Below, piece after piece: positions 43,772 through 52,792 of a stretch of 64,000 nucleotides of DNA (its first letter is position 1; each line of letters begins with the position of its first letter). Made by a program: the position numbers and the translations under genes. Origin of the DNA: Alphaproteobacteria bacterium (GTDB taxonomy: Bacteria > Pseudomonadota > Alphaproteobacteria > UBA828). The notes beneath the pieces were generated by a model, which saw only the letters and a program-made list of their open reading frames with translations, searched no databases and was not told the origin of the DNA. The stretch covers positions 1-64,000 of the forward strand of contig JAJDVB010000178.1 of NCBI GenBank assembly GCA_022826345.1, given 5' to 3'.

Positions 43772-44773
43772 CTACATCCAGCCCTGTTCCGCGTAGTACT
43801 TCGCTGCACCCGGATGGATGGGCGCGGACAAACCGTTCTTGATCATGTTCGCGGGATCGAGGTTGTTGAAGGCGGGATGCAGAGACCTGAAGTCGTCCAG
43901 GTTCTCCATCACCGCGCGGGTGACCTCATAGACCACGTCCTCGGGCACGTTCTCGTGGCTGACGAAGGTCGCCATGACGCCGAAGGTCGTCACGTCACTG
44001 GTCGTGGTCTTGTAGGTGCCGGCCGGGATGGTCGTGAAGGCGTAGTAGGGATTATCGGCCACCAGTTTCTGCTCGACTTCGCCGTTGAGGTTGACGATGT
44101 AGGCGCCGCAGCCGTCGGTCGCCACGGCTACGCCGGCATTGGGCACGCCGACCGTATAGCCATAGGCGTCGATCTTGCCGTCACAGAGCGCCTGGGACTG
44201 CTCGGTCGAGGTCAACTCGGTTGCCGCCGAGAAGTCGTCGGTGGTGATGCCGTAGCCTTCCATCAGCACCTCGGTCGTGCCGCGCTGGCCCGAGCCGGGA
44301 TTGCCGATGTTCATCCGCTTGCCCTTCGTTTCGGTGAACGAGCCGATCTCCGTACCCGCGCCGGCGATCAGATGGAAGGGCTCGCCGTGCACGGAGAAGA
44401 CTGCGCGCAGGCTGGGGCAGTTCGTAACCTTCTCAGAGCTGCCGTTGACGGCATGAAACTGCCAGTCGGACTGGGCGACGCCGAAGTCGAGCTCGCCCTG
44501 GCAGATCTGGCCGATGTTGTAGGTTGAGCCGCCGGTCGACGGCGCAGCGCAACGAATGCCGTGCTTGCGGCCTTCCTTGCGACCCTCAGCGGCTTCCTTG
44601 TGGACCATCCGGCAGACCGAATTGCCGACCACGAAATAGACGCCGGTGGGTCCGCCTGTACCGATCGAGATGAACTTCTTCTCCTGCGCGCTCGCCTCGT
44701 CGGCGGCGCTGAAGGTCGCGCCCAAGAGGGCGACGGCGGCCAGCGCGCACGTCGTGAGTCTGAGCAGTTTCAT
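43772..44773 (-). CDS. TAXI-family TRAP solute-binding protein
   Basis: A 333-residue secreted protein. MKLLRLTTCALAAVALLGAT with the following AADEASAQ is a Sec signal peptide. The mature start FISIGTGGPTGVYFVVGNSV is the TAXI signature, and STGGSTYNIGQICQGELDFG is the second conserved block. It captures a small acidic solute, glutamate or 2-oxoglutarate in characterised members, and passes it to the fused permease. ATG at 44773 has GGGAGG 7 nt upstream; a longer frame lacks support. Confidence 0.93.
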   Translation of the reverse strand: MKLLRLTTCALAAVALLGATFSAADEASAQEKKFISIGTGGPTGVYFVVGNSVCRMVHKEAAEGRKEGRKHGIRCAAPSTGGSTYNIGQICQGELDFGVAQSDWQFHAVNGSSEKVTNCPSLRAVFSVHGEPFHLIAGAGTEIGSFTETKGKRMNIGNPGSGQRGTTEVLMEGYGITTDDFSAATELTSTEQSQALCDGKIDAYGYTVGVPNAGVAVATDGCGAYIVNLNGEVEQKLVADNPYYAFTTIPAGTYKTTTSDVTTFGVMATFVSHENVPEDVVYEVTRAVMENLDDFRSLHPAFNNLDPANMIKNGLSAPIHPGAAKYYAEQGWM

Positions 44774-44865
44774 GATCTGTCCTCCCAGTGAGTTCGATGT
44801 CCATACATTATACGTCAAAGTTGGCTGGGTACATGATGGTGGTTCGCGGGTCGAACCAATTCGGC

Positions 44866-46005
44866 TCATCCTGCTATGAAGGCGCGGAAGCGCCGCGCCA
44901 CATCGCGGGGCGATATCGTAGGCCGGCCCAGTTCGGCGAGGGAGCCGGGAGCGATCTCTGCATGGATCAGCACCGGCCTTGAGGCGTCGGCGATGGCGGC
45001 CTCCAAGGCTTGGGTGAAGCCAACCTCAGAGTCGCAGCGGTAGGCACGGGGATATCCGCAGGCTTTGGCGACGGCAGCGAAGTCCACGTTGGGTGAGACG
45101 GTCGCCTGGCCGCCAGTCGAATCGTGCACACCGTTGTCGAGCAGGACATGGATCAGATTGGCGGGGGCGTAGGCGCCGACGGTTGCCATGGTGCCGAGCT
45201 TCATCAGCGCGGCGCCGTCGCCGTCCAGCACCAGCACTGGCCGGGTCGTGTTGAGCGCGATGCCGAGACCCATCGCCGAGGCGCAGCCCATGGAGCCCAC
45301 CTGGTAGAGCTGCTGCGGACGGTCTTCTAGGGTAAACAACTCGCGCCCGGTTTTGCCAGTGGTCGCGACCACCGCAGCTTCCGCCGGCACGAGTGCCTGA
45401 ACGCGGCGCAGGAGATCGATCCGTGCCGGCAGCTCTTCGCCCTGGCGCAAGTCCTCAATCGTGCCGCGCGGGCGAATTGACTGGTCAAGCTGATCGAGAC
45501 CGTCGTCGTGCACGCTGCCCTTTTCCATGATGAGAGCAAAGGGGAGCTCGTCGGCCTCCATGGCCTGCTCAGCTCGGTCAAGCGCCGACGACACGGCCTC
45601 GGTCTCCTTGGGAAAGCCGGTATGGCCGACGGCGATGGTATCCAGGAGCGATCCCATCACCTCGCCCATCAGCTCGTGTTGGGGTTCATCCTTGAGCCCC
45701 GGTTGCCCGCGCCAAGTAACGATCAAGAGTGTCGGAATGCGGAAGGGATGGTTGAGCGAGGTGAGTGGGTTGACGGTATTGCCGAGGCCGGAGTTCTGGC
45801 ACATCACAACCGTGCGCCGGCCTGCGAGCCAGGCGCCCGCCGCCACCGCCACCGCCTCGCCCTCGCTCGCCGCGCCGACGTAGGCTAGTGCAGGATCGGA
45901 GATCACCTGGTTGATCAGCGGGGTGAGGAAGGAGCAGGGAACGCCGGTGTAGAACGAGAACCCGCGGTCCCGCGCGGGCTCGAGAAAAGCGTCGGCCGCG
46001 ATCAT
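44866..46005 (-). CDS. Phosphonopyruvate/sulfopyruvate decarboxylase-like ThDP enzyme
   Basis: A 379-residue thiamine-diphosphate enzyme with both ThDP domains. The N-terminal Pyr domain has the activating Glu in GAASEGEAVAVAAGAWLAG. The C-terminal PP domain has VLDGDGAALMKLGTMATVG and LLDNGVHDSTGGQATVSP, the cofactor and Mg site and the family hallmark. Phosphonopyruvate decarboxylase makes phosphonoacetaldehyde; close relatives are sulfopyruvate decarboxylases. No PEP mutase is adjacent, so a sulfonate or other 2-oxo acid role is possible. ATG at 46005 has GGAG 8 nt upstream. It precedes the TRAP-TAXI genes on the same strand with a 92-bp gap. Confidence 0.85.
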   Translation of the reverse strand: MIAADAFLEPARDRGFSFYTGVPCSFLTPLINQVISDPALAYVGAASEGEAVAVAAGAWLAGRRTVVMCQNSGLGNTVNPLTSLNHPFRIPTLLIVTWRGQPGLKDEPQHELMGEVMGSLLDTIAVGHTGFPKETEAVSSALDRAEQAMEADELPFALIMEKGSVHDDGLDQLDQSIRPRGTIEDLRQGEELPARIDLLRRVQALVPAEAAVVATTGKTGRELFTLEDRPQQLYQVGSMGCASAMGLGIALNTTRPVLVLDGDGAALMKLGTMATVGAYAPANLIHVLLDNGVHDSTGGQATVSPNVDFAAVAKACGYPRAYRCDSEVGFTQALEAAIADASRPVLIHAEIAPGSLAELGRPTISPRDVARRFRAFIAG

Positions 46006-46074
46006 CTGGGTTTCTCCGGCAACTGGAAATTTGGGACATGATAGACCCGCACAAGGCGGGGCGGCACTTGTCCG

Positions 46075-46106
46075 AATTGGGGGTGCTGACAATTGGGGGT
46101 GCTGAC
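46075..46106. repeat. 16-bp perfect tandem repeat upstream of higBA
   Basis: AATTGGGGGTGCTGAC occupies 46075-46090 and recurs without change at 46091-46106. It abuts the palindrome at 46102-46122 in the gap between the divergent decarboxylase and toxin genes. Confidence 0.85.
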
Positions 46107-46122
46107 AGTTGTCAACTGTCAG
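46102..46122. promoter_or_regulatory. 21-bp palindrome, candidate HigBA operator
   Basis: CTGACAGTTG (46102-46111), one T, then CAACTGTCAG (46113-46122) is a perfect 10-bp inverted repeat. It lies 22 bp before the toxin start. A possible -35 box, TTGTCA (46109-46114), falls inside it, with a weak TAGGCA at 46132-46137 after 17 nt. Antitoxin or complex binding here would block transcription, the usual autoregulation of this family. Confidence 0.65.
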
Positions 46123-46143
46123 GCGACAGTTTAGGCATAGACG

Positions 46144-46422
46144 ATGATTGAGTCGTTCCGGCATCGGGGCTTGAAGGCGCTCTACGATGGCCGAACGGAC
46201 CTATGGGTGGCGCCGGAGCACGTCCAAAGGCTGAGGGACATATTGGCAGCGCTCGACAACAGTCGTGGGCCCGAAGGCGTGAACCTGCCGGGTTTCCGGC
46301 TGCATGAGTTGAGGGGACAATTGAAGGGTCACTGCGCAGTTTCGGTATCGCGAAACTGGCGTGTGACCTTTCGGTTCGTGGACGGGTTGGCGGTCGACGT
46401 CGATTACGTCGACTATCACTGA
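46144..46422 (+). CDS. higB: HigB-type mRNA interferase toxin
   Basis: A 92-residue RelE/HigB-fold toxin, starting MIESFRHRGLKALYDG. The conserved core LPGFRLHELRGQLKGHCAVS leads to VSRNWRVTFRF, the typical beta-sheet centre that cleaves mRNA on the ribosome. Toxin-first order with an XRE/HigA antitoxin 11 bp downstream is characteristic of HigBA. No good ribosome binding site precedes its ATG. The upstream palindrome is a plausible operator. Confidence 0.9.
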   Translation: MIESFRHRGLKALYDGRTDLWVAPEHVQRLRDILAALDNSRGPEGVNLPGFRLHELRGQLKGHCAVSVSRNWRVTFRFVDGLAVDVDYVDYH

Positions 46423-46433
46423 GGAGACGGGAC

Positions 46434-46721
46434 ATGGCGATGCACAACCCGCCGCATCTGGGAGGGATCGTGAAGCGGCAATGTCTGGAGCCACTGGGGC
46501 TAAGCGTGACACGGGCTGCTCAGGGACTTGGGGTCACACGCCAAGCACTTTCCGAACTCATCAACGAGCGCACGAGCGTTTCAGTCGACATGGCAATAAG
46601 GCTGTCGAAAGCCTTCGGTTCGACGCCGGAGACCTGGCTTGGGATGCAAATGGCTTATGATCTTTGGCAGGCCCGCGACCGCGCTCAGCGAATTAAAGTG
46701 AAGCGCTTTGCAGCGGCTTGA
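46434..46721 (+). CDS. higA: HigA-type antitoxin
   Basis: A 95-residue XRE-family DNA-binding antitoxin. The helix-turn-helix covers about residues 23-46 (LSVTRAAQGLGVTRQALSEL). The family ending, IRLSKAFGSTPETWLGMQMA followed by YDLW, is intact. It neutralises HigB and represses the operon. AGGAG lies upstream of its ATG, stronger than that of the toxin, which would favour antitoxin synthesis. Confidence 0.93.
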   Translation: MAMHNPPHLGGIVKRQCLEPLGLSVTRAAQGLGVTRQALSELINERTSVSVDMAIRLSKAFGSTPETWLGMQMAYDLWQARDRAQRIKVKRFAAA

Positions 46722-46770
46722 TGGCCCGGCATCCTCCTTTAGCATCGTCTGTAGGACAGGGACGCCACCA

Positions 46771-46797
46771 TTGACAGGCGCCTGCGTTCGATAGACG
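46771..46797 (+). promoter_or_regulatory. Candidate promoter for the ExbB-trio/dgt/argS operon
   Basis: A perfect -35 TTGACA occurs at 46771-46776. TAGACG (46792-46797) is a weak -10 at 15-nt spacing. It is the best promoter-like element in the 143-bp gap between higA and the next gene. Confidence 0.35.
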
Positions 46798-46864
46798 GTC
46801 GGGAGCGCTGGTCTGGGCGCGTTGCGCCCGCGCGGGCCGCCGCCACGACCCAGGAGTCGACCGG

Positions 46865-47458
46865 TTGCGCCGCTATCTGCTCCTCTACCGATTCCTGATC
46901 GTCAATATCGTGGGCGCGGCGCTGCTCGGGCTCGCGGGCGCCCAGGGCTGGATCGCGCGAATTGCCGAGGCGGACCCCACCGGCCTCGTCTTCGTGATCT
47001 TCGGCGTCTTCGCGGTGGGCCTCGCGCTCTGCGGTTACCGTCTGTTCAAGACAAGCGCTGCCCTCAACCGGCTGGAAGAAGGCGAGACGGTCGACCTCCC
47101 CGCCGACTGGACCAGTCCCTCCGTCCGCCCGGAGCTGATGGCCGAGGCGCTCAAGGCGCGGCTCTTCAGCCGTATCGCCGTGGTGCGGCAGATCGCGGCC
47201 GCGCTGGTCGTGCTCGGGCTGATCGGCACGGTGGCGGGCTTCATCATCGCGCTTTCCGGCGTCTCGGCGGAGGAGGCCGGCACCCTCGCTGCCGTGCAGC
47301 CGATGATCTCGACCCTCATCAGCGGCATGTCGGTCGCGCTCTATACGACCCTCGAAGGCGCCATTCTGGGCCTCTGGCTCACCGTCAACTACCGTATGCT
47401 GGCAACCGGCACTTCCACCCTCTACAGCGAGCTGCTCGCGGCCAATGGACGAGTTTGA
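46865..47458 (+). CDS. ExbB/TolQ/MotA-like proton-channel membrane protein
   Basis: A 197-residue membrane protein with three or four helices. The C-terminal half carries the proton-channel family core LVVLGLIGTVAGFIIALSGV followed by PMISTLISGMSVALYTTLEG, in which the Gly-rich turn and the Thr/Ser face of the channel helices are recognisable. It is shorter than TolQ or ExbB (usually 220-240). Start is TTG at 46865 with AGGAG 8 nt upstream; no other start fits. Its stop overlaps the next gene by 14 bp. It probably forms an ion-driven motor with the ExbD-like protein that follows; what it powers is unknown. Confidence 0.75.
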   Translation: MRRYLLLYRFLIVNIVGAALLGLAGAQGWIARIAEADPTGLVFVIFGVFAVGLALCGYRLFKTSAALNRLEEGETVDLPADWTSPSVRPELMAEALKARLFSRIAVVRQIAAALVVLGLIGTVAGFIIALSGVSAEEAGTLAAVQPMISTLISGMSVALYTTLEGAILGLWLTVNYRMLATGTSTLYSELLAANGRV

Positions 47459-48089
47459 CGACGACAGCGGCACGATCTTTCGCGACGTCACGCTGCTCGC
47501 GCTCGCCGCTTTCGTCGCGATGGTGCTTATGCTGCTGCCGTTCCTCAATACAGGTGCAGAGGTCGAGAGCGAGACCGACGGGATCACCGATCCCGGCAAC
47601 GTAATCATCGAGCTCCTGTGGGCGTCGGATCGCGATGCCGACATCGATCTTTGGGTCAAGGCGCCAGAGCGGGCGCCGGTGGGTTTCCCCAACAAGGGCA
47701 ACGAGGTGGTCAATCTGCTGCGCGATGATCTCGGATTATTTCAAGACCTTACCGATATCAATTACGAGATTGTCTACAGTCGCGGCATCGTGCCAGGCGA
47801 ATGGATCGTCAACGTTCAGGCCTACCGGCTTGAGGACCCGATTCAGCCGACGCCGGTCGCGGTTCAGGTGGTCGTTAGCGTCAAGCGCGAGGGCGAGGAC
47901 AGGCCGACGCCGATCCTGAAGAAGGAGGTCGAGCTGCGCTTCCTCCGCCACGAGCTGACCGTGTTCCGCTTCGCACTGACCGGCAAGGGCGCGCTCGTGC
48001 ACGGCAGCGTCAACGACGTCAAACACTCCCTCATCATGGAATACGCCCGGGCCCACAACCGTTTGCTCCAGGAACGGCCGGGTGGATAG
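47445..48089 (+). CDS. ExbD/TolR-like single-pass membrane protein with an unusual periplasmic domain
   Basis: A 214-residue protein with a short acidic cytoplasmic leader and one transmembrane helix. The helix begins IFRDVTLLALAAFVAMVLML, placing Asp14 where ExbD and TolR carry their essential Asp. The rest is periplasmic: VIIELLWASDRDADIDLWVK and APVGFPNKGNEVVNLLRDDL resemble no ExbD C-terminal domain I know and hint at a small beta-rich module with Asp-rich loops. ATG at 47445 lies within the previous gene. The overlap at the other end is 8 bp. It is probably the stator partner of the ExbB-like protein. Confidence 0.65.
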   Translation: MDEFDDDSGTIFRDVTLLALAAFVAMVLMLLPFLNTGAEVESETDGITDPGNVIIELLWASDRDADIDLWVKAPERAPVGFPNKGNEVVNLLRDDLGLFQDLTDINYEIVYSRGIVPGEWIVNVQAYRLEDPIQPTPVAVQVVVSVKREGEDRPTPILKKEVELRFLRHELTVFRFALTGKGALVHGSVNDVKHSLIMEYARAHNRLLQERPGG

Positions 48090-48594
48090 TTTCGCTTATC
48101 TCTACGTCGCGCTTGCGCTGGTGGGAGCCGCGCTCGCCAGTATTGCGGTCTGGTCCAGGCGCAGGGCGCAGTGGAAGGCCGTTGCCGTCGGCCTGCTCTC
48201 CGCTCTCGTCGTGATCGGCTATTTCAGCTATTCCATGCTGCTCTCGCGACCGAAGCCGCTTTCCCTGGACATGATGGACGTGTCCGGAGCGCGTGTGCTC
48301 TCGGCCGCACTGCGCGAGGACGAGGCGATCTATCTCTGGCTTTCCGTCGATGGGACGCCCCGCTTCTATGCGTTGCCGTGGGACCAGGCGGCAGCCCAGC
48401 GGCTTCAGTCGGTCATGCGCGAGACCCGGCGCTCTGGTCACGACGTGGTAATCCAGAGGGCGGAAGAGGGCGGCGACGTGGATGCGCCGGAGGAGGAAGC
48501 GACAGGGGCCAACAACTTCTACGCAGTGCCCCCACCGCTCCTGCTGCCGACAAAGCGGCTCCACGCCATCCGCGGCTCTGCGGGCGAGATGTGA
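48082..48594 (+). CDS. Unrecognised two-helix membrane protein of the ExbB/ExbD-like trio
   Basis: A 170-residue protein. Two N-terminal helices (about 5-24, YLYVALALVGAALASIAVW, and about 33-52, VAVGLLSALVVIGYFSYSML) are followed by a soluble domain with DEAIYLWLSVDGTPRFYALP and QRLQSVMRETRRSGHDVVIQ. The C-terminus is proline-rich (AVPPPLLLPTKR). I recognise no family. Start is GTG at 48082 inside the ExbD-like gene; the stop overlaps the dgt start (GTGA). Its coupling to an ion-motor pair suggests it is a third component or client. Confidence 0.65.
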   Translation: MDSFAYLYVALALVGAALASIAVWSRRRAQWKAVAVGLLSALVVIGYFSYSMLLSRPKPLSLDMMDVSGARVLSAALREDEAIYLWLSVDGTPRFYALPWDQAAAQRLQSVMRETRRSGHDVVIQRAEEGGDVDAPEEEATGANNFYAVPPPLLLPTKRLHAIRGSAGEM

Positions 48595-49787
48595 GCGTGC
48601 GCACCAGCGACGCAACTGCACCGGCCACGCCCCGCGCGGCCGCTCCCTACGCTTCGTTTCCCGAGAGGAGCCGCGGGCGTCTCTACCCGGAGCCGGAAAG
48701 CCGCACGCGGACGGCCTTCCAGCGCGACCGCGACCGCATCATCCACTGCGCGGCGTTCCGCCGGCTCCAGCACAAGACGCAGGTCTTCGTCTATCACGAG
48801 GGAGATCATTACCGGACGCGCCTCACTCACAGCCTGGAGGTGGCGCAGATCGCGCGCTCGATCAGCCGTGTTCTCGGGGTGGACGAGGACCTCGCCGAGG
48901 CGCTGGCGCTGGCCCACGATCTCGGGCACCCGCCCTTCGGCCATGCCGGCGAAGCCGCGCTCGACCTGGCGATGGAGCCCTACGGCGGTTTCGACCACAA
49001 CGCGCAGACCATGCGCATCCTGACCGCGTTGGAGCAACGCTACATCGACTTCGACGGCCTGAACCTCACCTGGGAGACCCTGGAAGGGGTGGCGAAGCAC
49101 AATGGTCCGCGTCAGGCAGATGCGAGCCCCGGTTCCATCGAGGCTTATTCGGCGCGGCACGACCTGGAGCTTCACACCCATGCCGGGCTGGAGGCTCAGA
49201 TCGCGGCGCTGGCGGACGATATCGCCTACAACAATCACGACGTGGACGACGGGCTGCGCGCAGGCCTCTTCACTGTCAAGGATCTGAAGGACGTCCCACT
49301 GGTAGGCGGAATTCTGGGTGAGGTCGCCGCCGATCACCCGGGCGGCGAGGAGAGCCGCCAAATTCACGAGACGGTCCGGCGCATGATCGGCGCCATGGTC
49401 GAAGACGTGATCGATGCCAGCCGGCAGCGCCTGGAGGAGGTCGGGCCGGTCAGCGTCGAGGCCGTGCGCAGTCACGGCGCCCCGCTGATCGCCTTCTCCG
49501 AGGCCATGCAAGCCCACGGCGAGGGGTTGAAGGCGTTCCTGCGCGAGCGCATGTATCGTCATCACAAGGTCAACCGCATGGCCAGCAAGGCGCGAAGGAC
49601 GGTGGGCGAGCTGTTCGAGCTCTTCATCGACGAGCCACAATGCCTGCCCGAGGAGTGGCGGGCCCGATGCGACGGGCCGCGAACGCTAAGCACGGCGCGG
49701 GTGGTTGCCGATTACGTCGCCGGGATGACGGATCGCTTCGCCATTCAGGAACATCGCAATCTCTTCGATACGGTGCTGTGGAGATGA
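48591..49787 (+). CDS. dgt: Deoxyguanosinetriphosphate triphosphohydrolase-like protein
   Basis: A 398-residue HD-domain dNTPase. Metal-binding residues are visible as His80 ([12 protein letters not shown]), His109-Asp110 ([11 protein letters not shown]) with His113 and His118, and the N-terminal [20 protein letters not shown] is a family mark. It hydrolyses dNTPs to deoxynucleosides plus triphosphate and helps set dNTP pools. Start is GTG at 48591, overlapping the previous stop (GTGA). It is directly followed by argS (ATGA overlap), a conserved alphaproteobacterial neighbourhood. Confidence 0.94.
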   Translation: MSVRTSDATAPATPRAAAPYASFPERSRGRLYPEPESRTRTAFQRDRDRIIHCAAFRRLQHKTQVFVYHEGDHYRTRLTHSLEVAQIARSISRVLGVDEDLAEALALAHDLGHPPFGHAGEAALDLAMEPYGGFDHNAQTMRILTALEQRYIDFDGLNLTWETLEGVAKHNGPRQADASPGSIEAYSARHDLELHTHAGLEAQIAALADDIAYNNHDVDDGLRAGLFTVKDLKDVPLVGGILGEVAADHPGGEESRQIHETVRRMIGAMVEDVIDASRQRLEEVGPVSVEAVRSHGAPLIAFSEAMQAHGEGLKAFLRERMYRHHKVNRMASKARRTVGELFELFIDEPQCLPEEWRARCDGPRTLSTARVVADYVAGMTDRFAIQEHRNLFDTVLWR

Positions 49788-51538
49788 ATGTTTTCAGTCA
49801 TTTGTCAGAGATTATTCACAAGGAAATCGAGGAGTTGTGCGATGCCGGCGCGTTGCCTGCCGAGCTCGATCTCTCGGCAGTCCAGGTGGAGCCGCCGCGC
49901 GAGGCGGAACACGGCGATGCGGCCTGCAATGCCGCGCTCGTCCTGGCAAAGCAGGCGCGCCGCAAGCCGCGCGAGATCGCCGAGCAACTGGCCGAGCGGT
50001 TGCGAGAGCGCGTGGCAATTCGCTCGGTCGAGGTCGCTGGCCCCGGCTTCGTCAATCTGCGGCTCACGGACGACTTCTGGTGGGCGCGGTTGGCCGAGCT
50101 GCTCGCCGCGGGACCTGGATACGGCGCCGACGACCTGGGTCAAGGCCGGCGTACCAACGTGGAATATGTTTCCGCCAACCCCACGGGGCCGCTCCACGTT
50201 GGCCATGCCAGGGGGGCGGTGGTGGGCGACGCCCTCGCCAACCTGCTCGCTCATATGGGCTTCGCCGTGACGCGGGAGTACTACGTGAACGACGCCGGCG
50301 CGCAGGTGGATACCCTCGCTCGCTCCGTCCATGCGCGCTACCGCGAGGCTTGCGGCGAGGTGATCGGGGCCATTCCTGAAGGGCTCTATCCCGGCGACTA
50401 TCTGGTGCCAGTGGGCGAAGCGCTCGCCGCCCGCGACGGCCGGCGTTGGCTGGAAGAGCCGGAATCGGTCTGGCTGCCGGAGGTTCGCAGCTTCGCCATC
50501 GAGGCCATGATGGACCTCGTGCGCGAAGACCTCGACGCACTCGGGGTGCGGCACGATCTCTTCTGCTCGGAGCGCGCGCTGGTCGGCGAAGGCCGGGTCG
50601 ACGATGCCTACGCGGCGCTGGAGGGTGCCGGGCTCATCTACAGCGGCGTCCTGGAACCGCCCAAGGGCAAGCGTGACGACGATTGGGAGCCGCGCGAGCA
50701 GAGCCTTTTCCGCGCCACCGAATTCGGCGACGACACCGACCGGCCGTTGAAGAAGTCGGACGGTACCTGGACCTACTTCGCCACGGACATCGCCTATCAC
50801 CGCGACAAGATCGAGCGCGGCTTCGCCGACCTGATCGACGTGTGGGGGGCCGACCACGGCGGCTACGTCAAGCGGATGAAGGCCGCCGTCGCGGCGATCT
50901 CCAACGGTTCGGCGAACCTCGACGTCAAGATATGCCAGATGGTGAAGCTGCTCGACGACGGCGAGCCGGTGGCGATGTCGAAGCGTGCCGGACGCTTCGT
51001 GACGCTGCGAGATGTCGTCGACGAGGTCGGCCGCGACGTGGTCCGTTTCATCATGCTGACACGCCGCAACGACGCCCCGCTTGAGTTTGACCTTCGAAGG
51101 GTGTTGGAGCAGTCGCGCGACAACCCGGTCTTCTACGTCCAGTACGCCCACGCCAGGGCGTGTTCGGCATTGCGCCGCGGGGCCGAGATCGTGCCCGAGA
51201 ACGAGCTCACGCCTGCCGCTCTCGCCAGTGCCGATCTGACGTGCCTGGATGACCCGGCCGAGCTCGACCTGATCCGGCGGCTCTGCCAGTGGCCTCGGGT
51301 GCTGGCGGGCGCCGCTTTGACCCACGAGCCGCACCGCATCGCCTATCATCTGCAGGAGCTTGCGGGCGCCTTCCATCTGCTCTGGACCAGAGGGAAGGAC
51401 GAGCCGCGGCTGCGCTTCGTCGATGCGGAGCGACCGTCGGAGACGCGCGCGCGGCTTGCGTTGATTAGCGGCGTCAGGATCGTTATTGCGGAGGGGCTGG
51501 CGCTGTTCGGAGTCGAGCCGGTGCAGGAGATGCGATGA
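49784..51538 (+). CDS. argS: Arginyl-tRNA synthetase
   Basis: A 584-residue class I synthetase that charges tRNA-Arg. The HIGH motif appears as HVGH at 138-141 ([20 protein letters not shown]) and the KMSKS-like motif as [13 protein letters not shown]. The C-terminal anticodon-binding DALR domain is present ([20 protein letters not shown]). Length matches the family. ATG at 49784 overlaps the dgt stop. The next gene starts with a 4-bp overlap. Confidence 0.97.
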   Translation: MNVFSHLSEIIHKEIEELCDAGALPAELDLSAVQVEPPREAEHGDAACNAALVLAKQARRKPREIAEQLAERLRERVAIRSVEVAGPGFVNLRLTDDFWWARLAELLAAGPGYGADDLGQGRRTNVEYVSANPTGPLHVGHARGAVVGDALANLLAHMGFAVTREYYVNDAGAQVDTLARSVHARYREACGEVIGAIPEGLYPGDYLVPVGEALAARDGRRWLEEPESVWLPEVRSFAIEAMMDLVREDLDALGVRHDLFCSERALVGEGRVDDAYAALEGAGLIYSGVLEPPKGKRDDDWEPREQSLFRATEFGDDTDRPLKKSDGTWTYFATDIAYHRDKIERGFADLIDVWGADHGGYVKRMKAAVAAISNGSANLDVKICQMVKLLDDGEPVAMSKRAGRFVTLRDVVDEVGRDVVRFIMLTRRNDAPLEFDLRRVLEQSRDNPVFYVQYAHARACSALRRGAEIVPENELTPAALASADLTCLDDPAELDLIRRLCQWPRVLAGAALTHEPHRIAYHLQELAGAFHLLWTRGKDEPRLRFVDAERPSETRARLALISGVRIVIAEGLALFGVEPVQEMR

Positions 51539-52785
51539 GCGGCGGCGAAGACGGCTCGGAGACCCCGCCCGCGCCCGAGTCGCCGGACGCGGAGACGCCA
51601 GCGGCATCTCAGGAGCCGGTCGAGCAAGCCGACGAGGGGCGGGCGGAAAGCCGGCGCCCCCGACTGCTTCCGGTCTGGATTCTTCTGGGCGCTGCAGTGC
51701 TCGCGGGCGGCGCCTGGGCTGTAACCGAGCGGGTGGGGAGCGGAGGAGGACCACCACCTGACGAGGCTTCGGTGCCGCTCATCACCGCCTCAGCAGAGCC
51801 TTGGAAAGTGCGTCCCGACGATCCGGGTGGGTTGAAAATCCCGAATCAGGGCACGCTGATTTACGAAACGCTGTCGGCGGCCGAGCCCGAGGAAGCGCCG
51901 GAGCGGGTTTTGCCACCGCCGGAGGAGCCGCTGGCTCCGCCAAAGCCGGAGCCCGATAGCGCCGAAGCGCTCGCGGTGGCGGGGTCCGGCGCAGATACCG
52001 CGGTGGCGGCGTTAGAACCCGATGCAGGCGGCGTTGAAGAACCGGCGCCCGTGCCGGTCGAGGAGGCGACACCCCCAGGACCCGAGGCGCCGACGGAGCC
52101 CGTCTCGGCCGAAGAGGCACCCCCGCCCGAGCACGACGGCCCCCCAGAGTTCGCAGCGGTCGAGGAAGCGCCGCCGCTCGATCTCGAGACTTCGGAAATC
52201 GACGGGGTTCTGCTGCCGCCGCCGCCCAAGCCGGGAACGCTTGCGGCCATACTGGCCGATGAGGCGCGGAGGTCCGAGCTCGATGAGCCGGCCACGGTCG
52301 AAGCCCCCACGCGTGAAACCGAGCCACCGTCAGCAGTCGAGGACGTGCCGGGGCTGGAGGCTGACACGCTGGCTCTGGTCGAAGAAGTGCTGCAGCGAGA
52401 CGCCGGGGCGCCCGCCGCGTCCTCCCAGGCTGAAGAGGCAGACCCGGTGCCGCTGCCCCCGTACAAGCCGCGCCCCGTGGCGCGGGCCGAGCCGGCTCGC
52501 GAAGGGCTCGCTCCACCGGCAACGGATCAACCCCGCGCCTGGCGTTACGTTCAGCTCGGCACCGCGAACGCGAGAAGCCCATTGGAGACGCTTTGGGAGA
52601 CGCTCCGCCGCCGCCACGATGATGCACTCACCGGCCTTAGTCCGCTGATCATGCCAGTTGATCGCGGCGACAACGGCATCTTCTACCGGCTGCGCGCCGG
52701 TCCGCTCACCGACGTGGCTGCGGCGCGGAGGGTCTGCGAGCGGCTGAAGGAGCGTGGGCGCGAGTGCTTCGTGGCGCGAGATTGA
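51535..52785 (+). CDS. SPOR-domain membrane protein
   Basis: A 416-residue protein with a cytoplasmic acidic tail (1-38), one transmembrane helix (about 45-63, [20 protein letters not shown]), a very long Pro/Glu/Ala-rich periplasmic linker (about 80-335) and a C-terminal SPOR fold. [18 protein letters not shown] sequence ([20 protein letters not shown]) and [19 protein letters not shown] identify the fold. SPOR domains bind denuded septal peptidoglycan, pointing to cell division. The linker composition makes frame-shadow reading easy, but codon usage and the ATGA overlap with argS support this frame. nagZ follows after 7 bp. Confidence 0.9.
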   Translation: MSGGEDGSETPPAPESPDAETPAASQEPVEQADEGRAESRRPRLLPVWILLGAAVLAGGAWAVTERVGSGGGPPPDEASVPLITASAEPWKVRPDDPGGLKIPNQGTLIYETLSAAEPEEAPERVLPPPEEPLAPPKPEPDSAEALAVAGSGADTAVAALEPDAGGVEEPAPVPVEEATPPGPEAPTEPVSAEEAPPPEHDGPPEFAAVEEAPPLDLETSEIDGVLLPPPPKPGTLAAILADEARRSELDEPATVEAPTRETEPPSAVEDVPGLEADTLALVEEVLQRDAGAPAASSQAEEADPVPLPPYKPRPVARAEPAREGLAPPATDQPRAWRYVQLGTANARSPLETLWETLRRRHDDALTGLSPLIMPVDRGDNGIFYRLRAGPLTDVAAARRVCERLKERGRECFVARD

Positions 52786-52792
52786 GGACGGC

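Noticed and set aside
46865..48594. Zorya-type anti-phage defence (ZorAB)
   Set aside because: The channel protein lacks the long ZorA tail, the partner lacks an OmpA-like domain, and no ZorC, ZorD or ZorE is adjacent.
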